A DNA stretch of 64,000 bases from Tropicimonas sp. IMCC6043 (GCF_004146235.1 NZ_SELO01000010.1:54704-118703), one strand, 5' to 3'; positions 17,344 to 26,863 are shown, numbered from the stretch's first letter. Notes: generated by a model not told the origin, from the sequence alone. Numbers and translations: made by a program.

Positions 17344-18645
17344 CTACCAGCCGAACCTGTCGCGTATCCGGTAGACGAGGACCGAAGGCGCCAGGAACCA
17401 GGGCGTTCCGGTGTAGAACGGGCGTGTCGGGTAGGGAATGCGGTCGAAAGCGGTCTCGCAGTCGTCGAGTTGCGCTGCCCGCCGGCCTATCTTCATGCCG
17501 AGATAACCCGCCATGCCGACACCGGACCCGCAATATCCCATTGCGTGGAAGAGCCCGGAATCCTCGCCAGCATGCATCAACGTGTCGAAGCTGTAGGCCA
17601 CCGTGCCGGCCCAGGAATGGCTGATCCGCGTGCCTTTCAGCTCGGGAAAGAGCCGGACGAGTTCGGCCAGGAGCACCGGCCCGGTCCGGCTCGGATCCGA
17701 CTCGCTTAGCGAGACCCGCCCTCCGAAGAGCACCCGCGTGCGGTCCGGCGACGGGCGGTAGTAGTAGACGAGCTTGCGCGTGTCCGAAAGAACCCGGTCA
17801 GTCGGGAAAAGCGTCGTCATCAGTTCGGCGGGGATCGGCTCGGTGGCGATCACGTAGGAGCCGATCGGGATGACTCGCCGTCGGTGCCAGGGCGCAAGCG
17901 GGCCGCTGTAGCCGTTGGTGGCGAGGATCACCTTGCCGGCTTGGAGCCTGCCTTTCTCAGAACGCAGCGCGAAGCCGGATCTCTGCCGTTCCAGCTCCGT
18001 CACCCGGCAATTCGGCACGATCTGAACGCCGGCGGCACGGCAGAGCCGCAGCAGCCCCGCGTGATACTTTCCCGGATCGAGGCTTGCATGCCTGGGAAAG
18101 ACGGCGCCTCCGAAATAGGCGTCTGTTCCAAGTTCCGACGCCATCTCGGCAAGCGGCACCATGTAGGCCCCGGTCGCGAACGCCGGGTTCGGGGTGGCGA
18201 TCTCGCGTGCGAGCGTGTCGTAGCTCTTCGGGAGATGCGCGCCGTGGAACCGCCCGACCACCCGGAAATCGGCGTCGAGCCCCTCCTCCGCGATGAAGGC
18301 TTCGGTGAAATCGAGCGAGGCCTGTCCGTCGCGCAGGATCGCCTCGGCCGTCGCCGCGCCGTAGCGGGGCGAGAGTGTGGCGAAGGAGGGCTTCACGCTG
18401 GTGGACACCTGCCCGCCATTCCGCGTGCTGCACCCCCAGCCGGGCGTCTCCGCCTCGAGCACCACGGTGGCCAGCCCGGCCCGTGCCGTCTGAAGCGCCG
18501 CGTGCAGACCGGTGTAGCCCGATCCGATAATCGCCACGTCTGCCTCGCGCGGCAGGGCGTCTCCCGGCGAGCGGTCGGGTGGACTGGCCTCCCACCAGTA
18601 CGGGGCGAGAGCGTCGTCGCCTGCAATGACGGAACCATCTGCCAT
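17344..18645 (-). CDS. FAD-dependent amine/gamma-glutamylputrescine oxidase-like (PuuB/DAO family)
   Basis: A 433-residue DAO-family flavoenzyme similar to gamma-glutamylputrescine oxidase PuuB. It has the dinucleotide motif VAIIGSGYTGLHAAL (G41, G43, G46) and the PuuB-typical GWGCSTRNGGQVS, the region that carries FAD in this group. FHAMGYCGSGVGMAGYLG is the C-terminal FAD contact. It would oxidise a primary or glutamylated amine to an aldehyde with release of ammonia and peroxide. It is the last gene of the polyamine-type ABC transporter operon (7 bp after the second permease), so transporter and oxidase probably share a substrate. Confidence 0.85.
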   Translation of the reverse strand: MADGSVIAGDDALAPYWWEASPPDRSPGDALPREADVAIIGSGYTGLHAALQTARAGLATVVLEAETPGWGCSTRNGGQVSTSVKPSFATLSPRYGAATAEAILRDGQASLDFTEAFIAEEGLDADFRVVGRFHGAHLPKSYDTLAREIATPNPAFATGAYMVPLAEMASELGTDAYFGGAVFPRHASLDPGKYHAGLLRLCRAAGVQIVPNCRVTELERQRSGFALRSEKGRLQAGKVILATNGYSGPLAPWHRRRVIPIGSYVIATEPIPAELMTTLFPTDRVLSDTRKLVYYYRPSPDRTRVLFGGRVSLSESDPSRTGPVLLAELVRLFPELKGTRISHSWAGTVAYSFDTLMHAGEDSGLFHAMGYCGSGVGMAGYLGMKIGRRAAQLDDCETAFDRIPYPTRPFYTGTPWFLAPSVLVYRIRDRFGW

Positions 18646-18652
18646 GTTCGGA

Positions 18653-19513
18653 CTATTCGGACGGGTGGGGGCGCTGGATCGCCACCGAGATCAGCGCCAG
18701 CAGCCCGGACCCCACCATCAGGAAGAAGGAGACGGCGTTCAGCACGGGCGTGGAGCCGACCTTGGCCATGCGGTCATACATGGTGATTGTCAGCGGGCTT
18801 TCCGAGCCGACGAGAAAGAGCGTGGTGTTGAAGTTTTCGAAGGAGACCAGGAAGGCGACGATCCCGGCGGCGATCATCGCTGGCCTCAGAAACGGCAGCG
18901 TGATGGTGCGCAGAACGCGGGCACGGCCCGCGCCGAGGTTGAGCGCCGCCTCTTCTAGCGACGAGTCGAACTTGCGTAGGCGCGCGGAGATGACCAGCGT
19001 GGTGATCGTCGTGATGAAGGAGAACTGACCGAGCACCACCAGGAATATCCCGGGCCTGAGAAGGTCAATTTCGATCTCGAACCGGTCGTAGACGCTGTTT
19101 GCAACATTGCTTGCCAGCACCAGGATCGAGATCCCGAGGATGACGCCGGGGATGACCAGCGGCACGATCATCAGGATGTAGAGGGCGTTCTTGAACGGAA
19201 ACTCGCGGCGGATGAAGAGGAAGGAATTCGTCGTGCCGACGGCGACCGAAAGGACCGACACCATCATCGCGATCACGAAGGAATAATAGAGCCCGCGCAG
19301 CAGGCGCCTGTCGTGGAACATGCCGAGCTTGGGCTCGGTGTCGTTGAAGAACCAGTCAAGCGTGAACCCCTGCCAGGGCAGCGCCGGGAAAAGCGAATCG
19401 TTGAATGCGAAAGTGCCGGCAGCAAGCAGCGGCGCGGCGAGGAAGACGAAGAAGGCGGCCACATATGCCCGGTAGCCGAACATGAGCGCCTTGTTGGTGT
19501 TTGCGCGTGCCAT
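18653..19513 (-). CDS. ABC transporter permease, PotC type
   Basis: A 286-residue inner-membrane permease of the spermidine/putrescine group, with six hydrophobic segments and the EAA loop EEAALNLGAGRARVLRTITLP (about 190-210) that docks to the ATPase. It is the second permease in the order binding protein - ATPase - PotB-like - PotC-like - oxidase, with a 10-bp gap to the PotB-like gene. Confidence 0.9.
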   Translation of the reverse strand: MARANTNKALMFGYRAYVAAFFVFLAAPLLAAGTFAFNDSLFPALPWQGFTLDWFFNDTEPKLGMFHDRRLLRGLYYSFVIAMMVSVLSVAVGTTNSFLFIRREFPFKNALYILMIVPLVIPGVILGISILVLASNVANSVYDRFEIEIDLLRPGIFLVVLGQFSFITTITTLVISARLRKFDSSLEEAALNLGAGRARVLRTITLPFLRPAMIAAGIVAFLVSFENFNTTLFLVGSESPLTITMYDRMAKVGSTPVLNAVSFFLMVGSGLLALISVAIQRPHPSE

Positions 19514-19523
19514 CCGTCGCTCC

Positions 19524-20390
19524 TCAGGTCCGTGCCACGGTATTGGCGAGCGACTGGCCGCTCAGGCGCAGCCCGAGCCAGACCACCAGCGACGTGAAAG
19601 CCAAGAGCAGGATGCCAAAGGCCGCGCCGGACTCCCAGTTGAACCGGGTGATGAACTGGTCGTAAATCTGCTCGGTGAACCAGCTCGAATTCTTGCCGCC
19701 GAGCAGGATTGGCGTCAGGTAGCTCCCCGATGTCAGCATGAACACCACGATGCAGCCAGCGACGATCCCCGGCATCGCGTAAGGGATGATGATCCGCCGC
19801 AGCACCGTCAGGCTGTTGCCGCCGAGGTTGTAGCCCGCCTCGATCATGTCGTCACCCATGCCGTCGAGCGTCGACACGAGCGGCACGATCATGAAAAGGA
19901 TGACGGTGTAAACGAGGCCGACGACGACGGTCACGTCGTTATAGAGGAACTCGATTCCCTCGTCGGTCATGCCGCTCCAGACCAGCAGGCTGGAGACGAC
20001 GCCGGTTTCCCGCAGCAGAAGGATCCAGCCGAAGGCGCGGATCAGGTCGCTCACCCAGAGCGGGATCAGACACATCAGGAACAACGCCCCACGCGAGCGT
20101 TTTCCCGCAATCTTGGCGATGTAGTAGGCGACCGGGAAGCCGATGAGCAAAGCCAGGACGGTCACAAGGAGCGACATCGAACCGGTGCGCATGAGCGTGT
20201 TCCAGTAGATCGGCTCGTTCATGAAATCGACGTAGTTGCCGAAGCCGAACTCGTAGACCCGCGGCGCCACCTTTTCGCGCAGCGACAGCACCACCATGCC
20301 AATATGCGGCAGGAGGATCAGCAGGACGATCCAGAGCGCGAAGGGAGCGAAGAGCAGGATCAGCGAGAGGCGTTTCGTGTCTTGTGACAT
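19524..20390 (-). CDS. ABC transporter permease, PotB type
   Basis: A 288-residue permease of the spermidine/putrescine group. It has six membrane segments and the EAA loop EAGYNLGGNSLTVLRRIIIP. The start is the ATG at 20390 (MSQDTKRLSLILL), with GAGG about 7 bases upstream; a GTG one codon earlier is the alternative. It lies 9 bp after the ATPase gene. Confidence 0.9.
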   Translation of the reverse strand: MSQDTKRLSLILLFAPFALWIVLLILLPHIGMVVLSLREKVAPRVYEFGFGNYVDFMNEPIYWNTLMRTGSMSLLVTVLALLIGFPVAYYIAKIAGKRSRGALFLMCLIPLWVSDLIRAFGWILLLRETGVVSSLLVWSGMTDEGIEFLYNDVTVVVGLVYTVILFMIVPLVSTLDGMGDDMIEAGYNLGGNSLTVLRRIIIPYAMPGIVAGCIVVFMLTSGSYLTPILLGGKNSSWFTEQIYDQFITRFNWESGAAFGILLLAFTSLVVWLGLRLSGQSLANTVART

Positions 20391-20399
20391 CACCCGGCC

Positions 20400-21509
20400 T
20401 CAGCTCGCGAAACACATGGACTGGGCGCGCGCCCAGTGAAGCCGGACCGGATCCCCCTCGCGCAGGTCGTCCGCGCCACCGGTCACGACGACATCGGCCT
20501 CGATGAGGTCTCCGGCCGGGCCGCGCACGAGGACCCGGCTGTTGGCGCCGTTGAAGAGCACGCCGTCAACCGTGCCGGTGTAGCTGTTGTCGGCAGGCAG
20601 ATCCGAGTCCGGGGTCCCCGGCTTGGTCGCCGAGATGAATTCGGGGCGCACGAAGAGCTCGACCGCCTGGCCTTCCACCACCTGCTCGTTCCCGTGTGCC
20701 ATTGCTATGACGGTCAGGCCGGCATCGGTCTCGACCTTGATCCCGTCGCTGCGCACCTCGACCGCCCGGCCTGTCCAGCGGTTCGAGTCGCCCACGAACC
20801 CGGCGACAAAGGCCGTCTGCGGCGCGTGATAGAGCTCCTCGGGGCGGCCGACCTGTTCGAACCGGCCGGCATTCATGACGGCGACGTAGTCGGACATCAC
20901 CAGCGCCTCGGACTGGTCATGCGTGATGTAGACAAAGGTCGTGTCGAACTGGTGCTGCAGCAGCTTCAGTTCGATCTTCATCGCCTCGCGCAGCTTGAGG
21001 TCCAGCGCGCCGAGCGGTTCGTCGAGCAGCAGCACGTCGGGGTTGAGCGCCATGCAGCGGGCGATGGCGATGCGCTGCTTCTGACCGCCGGAGAGCTGGT
21101 GGATCTCGCGCCGAGCCAGGTCGGGCAGCGCCACACGTTCCAGAACGTCCGCCACCTTGCTGGCGATCTCGTCTTTCGTCGCGCCGGCGCATCGCAGCCC
21201 GTAGGCGATGTTCTCGTAGACATCCATCATCGGAAAGAGCGCGAGGTGCTGGAACACCATCTTCACGTTGCGCTTGTTCGGCGGCACCGACAACACGGAC
21301 TTGCCCTTGATGCAGACATCTCCCGCGGTCGGATCCTCGAAGCCGGCGATCATCCGCATCAGGGTCGTCTTCCCGCAACCGGAGGGTCCGAGGATGGAGA
21401 AGAAGGTCCCGCTGGGAATGCGGAAGGAGACATCGTCAACGGCGCGAAAACTCCCGAAATCCTTGGATATGCCCGTGCATTCGAGATCGTAGGTGTCGGC
21501 GTCGGTCAT
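20400..21509 (-). CDS. ABC transporter ATP-binding protein, PotA type
   Basis: A 369-residue ATPase for polyamine-type import. Walker A is GPSGCGKTT (41-49), Q87 marks the Q loop, the signature is LSGGQ (139-143), and Walker B is LLLDEP (160-165). The C-terminal TOBE domain (about 285-365) is present, as in PotA. It couples to the two permeases that follow and to the binding protein upstream. Confidence 0.93.
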   Translation of the reverse strand: MTDADTYDLECTGISKDFGSFRAVDDVSFRIPSGTFFSILGPSGCGKTTLMRMIAGFEDPTAGDVCIKGKSVLSVPPNKRNVKMVFQHLALFPMMDVYENIAYGLRCAGATKDEIASKVADVLERVALPDLARREIHQLSGGQKQRIAIARCMALNPDVLLLDEPLGALDLKLREAMKIELKLLQHQFDTTFVYITHDQSEALVMSDYVAVMNAGRFEQVGRPEELYHAPQTAFVAGFVGDSNRWTGRAVEVRSDGIKVETDAGLTVIAMAHGNEQVVEGQAVELFVRPEFISATKPGTPDSDLPADNSYTGTVDGVLFNGANSRVLVRGPAGDLIEADVVVTGGADDLREGDPVRLHWARAQSMCFAS

Positions 21510-21551
21510 GTCGTCCCGGTCGTTGGATCAGATTGTCTGGCGAAGGCGGAT

Positions 21552-21577
21552 CGGGCGCCGCATCAGCGCGGCGCCCG
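21552..21577 (-). other. Intercistronic stem-loop after the polyamine-type binding protein
   Basis: CGGGCGCCGC pairs perfectly with GCGGCGCCCG around a 6-base loop, 13 bases after the binding-protein stop and upstream of the ATPase gene. No T-tract follows. Such stems usually protect the binding-protein mRNA 3' end and lower expression of the downstream transporter genes. Confidence 0.65.
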
Positions 21578-21590
21578 CCTGAGCGATGGT

Positions 21591-22664
21591 TCAGCCGCCG
21601 GTCGCAGCCTTGATCTTCTCCAGGGTCTTGCCTTCCATGTCCTCGACACCCGGCGGGATGTTGGCGAAGAATTTCAGGTTGTCGATGTCTTCCTGGGTGA
21701 AGGCGGCGTTCACGGCTGCCTTCTTGTCCTCCGGCAGCAGGTCCGCGCCGCCCTTGACGGCAGCGATCGCGCCCGTGCTGCCCGACATGATCGTGATGTT
21801 CTCGGGTTCCAGAACGAAGTTGATCCACTTGTAGGCGGCGTCGTCGGCATTGCCCTTGGCCGGGATGGCAAAGGTGTCGATCCAGGTCAGCGCGCCGGTC
21901 TCGGGCGGAATGAACACGATGTTGTTGTTCTGGTCATAGAGCCTGTAGGCGGTCGAATCCCAGGTCTCGGAGGCCACGATCTCGCCCGAAAGCATCATCG
22001 CCGAGAGGTCGTCGCCACCCTGCCAGTAGGCCTTGATGTTCCCCTTGCACTCGATGAGTTTGTCGGCGACCTGGTCGAGCAGTTCCTGGTACTGGTCGAG
22101 ATCCGAGTAGAGCGCGAACGGGTCCTGGCCCATAGCGAAAGCTGTGGCGAGCAGGATCGTGCGCTTCAGACGCATCGAGGTTTTGCCCTCGTATTTGGGA
22201 TCGCAGAGGTCGGCCCAGCTCTTCACGTCGGGCGCCTTGGTCATGTCGGCCATCAGACCGGTCGTTCCCCACTGATGCGGCACGGCGTAGACATCACCGT
22301 CGATCGTGGTGTTGGCCTTCACGGCCTCGAGGTGAACCGGCGACATCACGTCGGTATTGATCTGCGACAGGTCCAGCGGCTTGTAGATGCCGTATTCGAG
22401 CTGCGCGGCATAGATCCGGTCGTGGCTCGGCTGGGCAAGATCGAAGCCGGCGCCGCCGGTCGCGCGAAGCTTGGCGATCATCTCCTCGTTGTTGGAAAAG
22501 GTCACCTCGACGGTAATGTCGGGATATTTTTCCTCGAATTTCTGAATGAGTTCTTCCGGCGCGTACGACCCCCAGGTCAACAGCCTGAGCGTCTCGGCGC
22601 TCGCCGATACAGCCGTCAGCGCGGTGGCGGCCAGCAGGCCCACGCACAAAATGGTTGGTTTCAT
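21591..22664 (-). CDS. Periplasmic polyamine-type substrate-binding protein (PotD/PotF-like)
   Basis: A 357-residue periplasmic binding protein. It has a signal peptide of about 23 residues ending SASA, then ETLRLLTWGSYAPEELIQKFEEKY, the usual start of PotD/PotF-like proteins, and a WGTTGLMAD segment. It delivers an amine-type solute to the permeases encoded downstream. A strong stem-loop after the stop may raise its level over the other subunits. A 183-bp gap separates it from the alcohol dehydrogenase upstream, leaving room for an internal promoter. Confidence 0.9.
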   Translation of the reverse strand: MKPTILCVGLLAATALTAVSASAETLRLLTWGSYAPEELIQKFEEKYPDITVEVTFSNNEEMIAKLRATGGAGFDLAQPSHDRIYAAQLEYGIYKPLDLSQINTDVMSPVHLEAVKANTTIDGDVYAVPHQWGTTGLMADMTKAPDVKSWADLCDPKYEGKTSMRLKRTILLATAFAMGQDPFALYSDLDQYQELLDQVADKLIECKGNIKAYWQGGDDLSAMMLSGEIVASETWDSTAYRLYDQNNNIVFIPPETGALTWIDTFAIPAKGNADDAAYKWINFVLEPENITIMSGSTGAIAAVKGGADLLPEDKKAAVNAAFTQEDIDNLKFFANIPPGVEDMEGKTLEKIKAATGG

Positions 22665-22847
22665 TTTCTTCTCCCTGTCGACGATTTGCGAGGACCTTGT
22701 CCGGGCCTCTGGGGTGGACTGTAGGACAGATTTTTCCTTTTGTCGTCGTCTTATGGACGGCCCGGGGTCGAGCCCGCGGACCGCTCCGGGTCTCCCCTCG
22801 TTCCGGCCGACCGGCGACTGCCGAGACCGGCCGGACTCGCCCAGGGG

Positions 22848-23993
22848 CTACATTGCCTCGACAAAGAGCGCTTTCGTGTTCTCCGCCGTCATTGTGATCG
22901 GGTTGCCCCCGGTGCTCGGGTCTTCGAGCGCCATCGCGGTCAGTTCGTCGAGGCGGTCCGCGTCGACACCGAGCTTGGACAGGCCGGCCGGAATGCCAAG
23001 TTCCACGTTCAATGCCAGGGCGCGTTCATAGAATGCATCGAAGCTGTTCCCGACGCCGAGATAGGCCGCAGCCGCCGAGAGGCGTTCCTCGATCGCGGGC
23101 CTGTTGAAGCGGAGCACGGCCGGCATCACAACCGCATTGGTGGTGCCGTGATGGGTGTTGAACACCGCCCCAACCGGGTGCGACAGGGCATGGATCGCCC
23201 CGAGGCCCTTCTGGAAGGCGACCGCCCCCATGGCCGCCGCAGACATCATGTGGGCCCGCGCCTCGAGATCGGTGCCATCGGCATAGGCGCGCGGCAGATA
23301 GGTGTTCACGAGCCGCAAGCCCTCGAGCGCGATGCCCTGGCTCATCGGGTGGTAGTGCGGCGAGCAATAGGCTTCGAGGCAATGCGCGAAGGCGTCCATC
23401 CCGGTTCCGGCGGTGATCGTCTTGGGCATGCCGACGGTCAGCTCCGGATCGGCGATCACGACGCTCGGAAGCACCTTGGGATGAAAGATGATCTTCTTCA
23501 CATGGGTTTCGGAATTGGTGATGACGCTGGCTCGGCCGACCTCGGAGCCGGTGCCGGCGGTGGTCGGAACCGCGACGATCGGAGCGATTCCATCCGGGTC
23601 CGCCCGGGTCCACCAGTCTCCGATATCCTCGAAATCCCAGACCGGCCGGCTCTGCCCGGCCATGAAGGCGACCATCTTGCCGAGGTCGAGCCCGGAGCCG
23701 CCGCCGAAGGCGACGACGCCGTCATGGCCACCCTCCCGGTAGACCACGAGCGCCGCTTCGAGGTTCTTCTCGTTCGGGTTGGGGTCCACCTCGGAAAACA
23801 CTGCGCGACCGAGGCCGGCCGCATCGAGGATGTCGAGCGCCTGCGCGGTGATCGGCAGGTCGGCCAGCCCCCGGTCGGTGACCAGCAGCGGCCGCACGAT
23901 GCCGGCCTGTCGGCAGGCATCCGGAAGCTCCTTGATGCGACCCGGCCCGAACTTGATGGCCGTGGGGTAGGACCAGTTGGCAGTGGGGATCAT
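22848..23993 (-). CDS. Iron-containing (group III) alcohol dehydrogenase
   Basis: A 381-residue Fe-dependent alcohol dehydrogenase. The NAD(P) motif is GGGSGLD (97-103). Metal ligands line up with the FucO pattern as D200, H204, H268 and H282 (MDAFAHCLEAY, GAIHALSHPVG, NTHHG). It interconverts an alcohol and an aldehyde. It overlaps the aldehyde dehydrogenase stop/start (ATGA), so the two are translationally coupled and probably act in series. In this context an amino alcohol or its glutamylated form is a plausible substrate; that is inference. Confidence 0.9.
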   Translation of the reverse strand: MIPTANWSYPTAIKFGPGRIKELPDACRQAGIVRPLLVTDRGLADLPITAQALDILDAAGLGRAVFSEVDPNPNEKNLEAALVVYREGGHDGVVAFGGGSGLDLGKMVAFMAGQSRPVWDFEDIGDWWTRADPDGIAPIVAVPTTAGTGSEVGRASVITNSETHVKKIIFHPKVLPSVVIADPELTVGMPKTITAGTGMDAFAHCLEAYCSPHYHPMSQGIALEGLRLVNTYLPRAYADGTDLEARAHMMSAAAMGAVAFQKGLGAIHALSHPVGAVFNTHHGTTNAVVMPAVLRFNRPAIEERLSAAAAYLGVGNSFDAFYERALALNVELGIPAGLSKLGVDADRLDELTAMALEDPSTGGNPITMTAENTKALFVEAM

Positions 23994-25378
23994 GCCTTGA
24001 CCTTTCTCAGGTGGTAGGAACGCGGGCGGGTTACCGCGTGGTAGCCGAGCACCGAGAGCGAACCACCGCGCCCGGTGTCCTTGCAGCCCGTCCAGCAGAT
24101 GGCAGGGTCGAGGTAATCCGCCCGGTTGAGATAGACGGTGCCGGTCTCGATCCGGCGGCCAAGCGCGAGAGCGCGTTCCGGATCGGCCGTCCAGAGCGAA
24201 GCGGTGAGGCCGAAATCGCAGTCGTTCATCAGCGCCAGCGCCTCTTCGTCGTCCCTGACCGGCATGATGCCCACGACAGGGCCGAAGGATTCCTCGCGCA
24301 TCACCCGCATCGAATGGTCCACGTTCACGAGGACCTGCGGCATCAGGTAGGTGCCGCCGTCATCCTGTGGGAAGTTCTGCTTCTCGATGAGCGGCACAGC
24401 CCCGGCGGCGATGGCCTCTCCGGTCTGCTCCCTCACCGTGCGCGCAAAGCGGGCATGTGCCATCGGGCCGAGGGTCGTCTCGGGCTCGAACGGATTTCCG
24501 AGCCGCAGCCCGTTGGCCCAGGCAGCGGCCTTCTCGACGAAGCTGTCGTAATGCTTCCGGTGGACATAGATCCGCTCGATGCCGCAGCAGCACTGGCCTG
24601 CATTGTACATCGCCCCGTCCATCAGCACGTCGACCGCCCAGTCGACATCGGCATCCTCCATCACGTAGCCCGGATCCTTGCCGCCGAGTTCCAGCCCGAG
24701 CGCCGTGAAGGTGCCGGCGGCGGCGCGTTCGATGGCCTTGCCGCCCGGCACCGAGCCGGTGAAGTTGATGAAGCCGAAGGATCGTGCGGCGATCAGCGCC
24801 TCGGTGCCGGCATGGTCGAGGACGACGTTCTGGAACACGTCCTCCGGCACGCCGCCCGCATGCAGCGCCTCGGCAAGCCGTTCGCCGACGAGGATCGTCT
24901 GGCTGGCGTGCTTGAGCATCACGCTGTTGCCGGCGATCAGCGCTGGCACGATTGTGTTGATCGCCGTCAGATAGGGATAGTTCCAGGGGGCGATGACGAA
25001 CACCACGCCCTGCGGCTCGCGCTCGATCCGGCGGTCATACTGGTCAGAGCTTTCGACGATCATAGGCGCCAGCGACTCCGCAGCGATCCCGGACATGTAG
25101 GCCGTCCGCTCGTGGACGCCGCCGAACTCGCCGCCGAACCGGACCGGGCGGCCCATCTGCCATGCGAGCTCCTCGACGACCTGCTCCTTCATGCCGTCGA
25201 GCGCGGCGACGCCGGCGCTTACCCTAGCGATACGCTCGTCGAGCGGCAGGGCGGCCCATCCCGTCTGTGCAGCCTTTGCGCGGGCAACGACCGCTGCGGC
25301 CGCCTCCGGTGCCAAAGCCTCACGTTCCGCATACACTCGCCCGTCCACGGGCGAGACGCACTGGATCATCCTTGTCAT
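23990..25378 (-). CDS. Aldehyde dehydrogenase (NAD(P)+-dependent)
   Basis: A 462-residue aldehyde dehydrogenase. The general base is E230 in LELGGKDP, and the catalytic cysteine is C264 in NAGQCCCG, an unusual triple-Cys version of the normal GQxC loop. VIAPWNYP (about 128-135) binds the cofactor. It oxidises an aldehyde to a carboxylate, probably the product of the adjacent alcohol dehydrogenase or of the downstream amine oxidase. It lies 27 bp after the glutamine-synthetase-like gene. Confidence 0.92.
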   Translation of the reverse strand: MTRMIQCVSPVDGRVYAEREALAPEAAAAVVARAKAAQTGWAALPLDERIARVSAGVAALDGMKEQVVEELAWQMGRPVRFGGEFGGVHERTAYMSGIAAESLAPMIVESSDQYDRRIEREPQGVVFVIAPWNYPYLTAINTIVPALIAGNSVMLKHASQTILVGERLAEALHAGGVPEDVFQNVVLDHAGTEALIAARSFGFINFTGSVPGGKAIERAAAGTFTALGLELGGKDPGYVMEDADVDWAVDVLMDGAMYNAGQCCCGIERIYVHRKHYDSFVEKAAAWANGLRLGNPFEPETTLGPMAHARFARTVREQTGEAIAAGAVPLIEKQNFPQDDGGTYLMPQVLVNVDHSMRVMREESFGPVVGIMPVRDDEEALALMNDCDFGLTASLWTADPERALALGRRIETGTVYLNRADYLDPAICWTGCKDTGRGGSLSVLGYHAVTRPRSYHLRKVKA

Positions 25379-25405
25379 CTGTCTTTCTCCGCCGTCCTGC
25401 GCCGA

Positions 25406-26770
25406 TCAGGCGCGCTCGAAGCCTCGTTGCAGGTCCCAGTCGGTCACGACTCGGTCCTGCTCGGCAATCTCCCATTGCGCCGCATGGTGGTAGTGGTCAA
25501 TGACCGCATCGCCGAAAGCGGCGCGCAACATTTCCGAGCCGTGCATCGCGCGCGCGGCATCGCGCAGGGTCTTCGGAATCTCCCGGATACCCTCGGCGTG
25601 ATACATGTCGCCGGTGAGCTCCGGCTCGAGCTGCAGTTTCCTGTCTATTCCATCGAGCCCGGCGGCGAGCTGCGAGGCCAGCGCGAGATACGGGTTCAGG
25701 TCGGCGCCGCCGACCCGGCATTCCACCCGGATCCCCTTGGTTCCGGCGCCACAGATCCGGTAGCCCGCGGTTCGGTTGTCCGTCGACCAGACGGCCTTGG
25801 TCGGTGCGAACATCCCGACGCAGAAGCGCTTGTAGCTGTTGACGTAGGGCGCGAGAAAACAGGTCACCTCGGAGGCATGCTCCAGCAGACCGGCCACGTA
25901 GTGACGCATGGTCTGGGACATCCCGTGCTCGGCGCTTTCGTCGAGGAAGGCGGGCGCGCCGTCCTTCAGGAGCGACTGGTGGACATGGCTCGACGAGCCG
26001 GCGCGGTCGGTGGCGTATTTCGCCATGAAGGTCACCGCGCGGCCGTGCTGATAGGCGATCTCCTTGCAGGCATTCTTTACGATGGAGTGATTGTCGGCGG
26101 TGTCGAGCGCGTCGGAATAGCGCACATTGATCTCTTCCTGCCCGGATTCCGCCTCGCCCTTGGAGTTCTCGACCGGGATGCCGGCACCGTAGAGGCCGTT
26201 GCGGATCGCCCGCATGACGTCCTCTTCCTTGCTGGTGCCCATGATCGCGTAGTCGAGATTATGGCGCCCGAAGGTCTGCAACTCGCGGTAGCCGCCGTCA
26301 TAGAGCTCGTTGAACCCCTTCTCGAAAAGGAAGAATTCCAGCTCGGTGGCGCACATCGGCTCGAACCCCATCGCGCGGGCGCGCGCCACCTGTCGCTTGA
26401 GCACCGTTCGGGGCGCGTGCGCGATCTCCTCGTGGCTGTGATGATTGAGCACGTCGCACATGACCATCGCCGTGCCGGGAAGCCAGGGCACGCGGCGCAG
26501 CGTCGAGAGGTCCGGCTTGTGCACATAGTCGCCATAGCCCGTCTGCCAGCTCGTGGCGGCATAGCCGGGCACGGTATGCATCTCCATGTCGGTCGCGAAG
26601 AGATAGTTGCAGCCATGCGTTTCCTCGTAGCCGCTCTCCAGGAAATGCGCGGCGTGGAAACGCTTGCCCATCAGGCGCCCCTGCATGTCGACGATGCAGG
26701 TGAGAACCGTGTCTATCTCGCCGGCGGCGACGGCGTCCTGAAGGGCTTCGAAAGTCAGGTTGGCGGGCAT
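25406..26770 (-). CDS. Glutamine synthetase-family enzyme (gamma-glutamyl-amide synthetase-like)
   Basis: A 454-residue GS-fold ligase, like PuuA and other gamma-glutamyl-amide synthetases, which join glutamate to an amine at ATP cost. Motifs are ELEFFLF, GQEEINVRYSDAL, the catalytic loop MAKYATDRAGSSSHVHQSL, NSYKRF, and VECRVGGADLNPYLALA. The N-terminus is short and lacks the adenylylation-site context of GlnA. Its place between a TRAP binding protein and ALDH/ADH genes argues for catabolism, not nitrogen assimilation. I do not see the gamma-glutamyl hydrolase that would complete the pathway. Confidence 0.85.
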   Translation of the reverse strand: MPANLTFEALQDAVAAGEIDTVLTCIVDMQGRLMGKRFHAAHFLESGYEETHGCNYLFATDMEMHTVPGYAATSWQTGYGDYVHKPDLSTLRRVPWLPGTAMVMCDVLNHHSHEEIAHAPRTVLKRQVARARAMGFEPMCATELEFFLFEKGFNELYDGGYRELQTFGRHNLDYAIMGTSKEEDVMRAIRNGLYGAGIPVENSKGEAESGQEEINVRYSDALDTADNHSIVKNACKEIAYQHGRAVTFMAKYATDRAGSSSHVHQSLLKDGAPAFLDESAEHGMSQTMRHYVAGLLEHASEVTCFLAPYVNSYKRFCVGMFAPTKAVWSTDNRTAGYRICGAGTKGIRVECRVGGADLNPYLALASQLAAGLDGIDRKLQLEPELTGDMYHAEGIREIPKTLRDAARAMHGSEMLRAAFGDAVIDHYHHAAQWEIAEQDRVVTDWDLQRGFERA

Positions 26771-26817
26771 TGCGGGCGGCCTTCTTCTTTTCTGCCAGCA
26801 GCAGATCCTTCAACGCT

Positions 26818-26847
26818 GGCCGGGGCGCATGACGATGCGCCCCGGCC
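26818..26847 (-). other. Strong intercistronic stem-loop after the TRAP binding-protein gene
   Basis: A 13-bp perfect stem (GGCCGGGGCGCAT / ATGCGCCCCGGCC) with loop GACG, 16 bases after the TRAP binding-protein stop and before the GS-like gene. There is no clear T-tract. It probably acts as an mRNA stabiliser for the binding protein, or as a partial terminator. Confidence 0.7.
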
Positions 26848-26863
26848 CGTGTTTCTACACAGC

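Noticed and set aside
20436..22724. A 762-codon plus-strand frame
   Set aside because: It is antisense to the PotA-like and PotD-like genes; no domain is seen.
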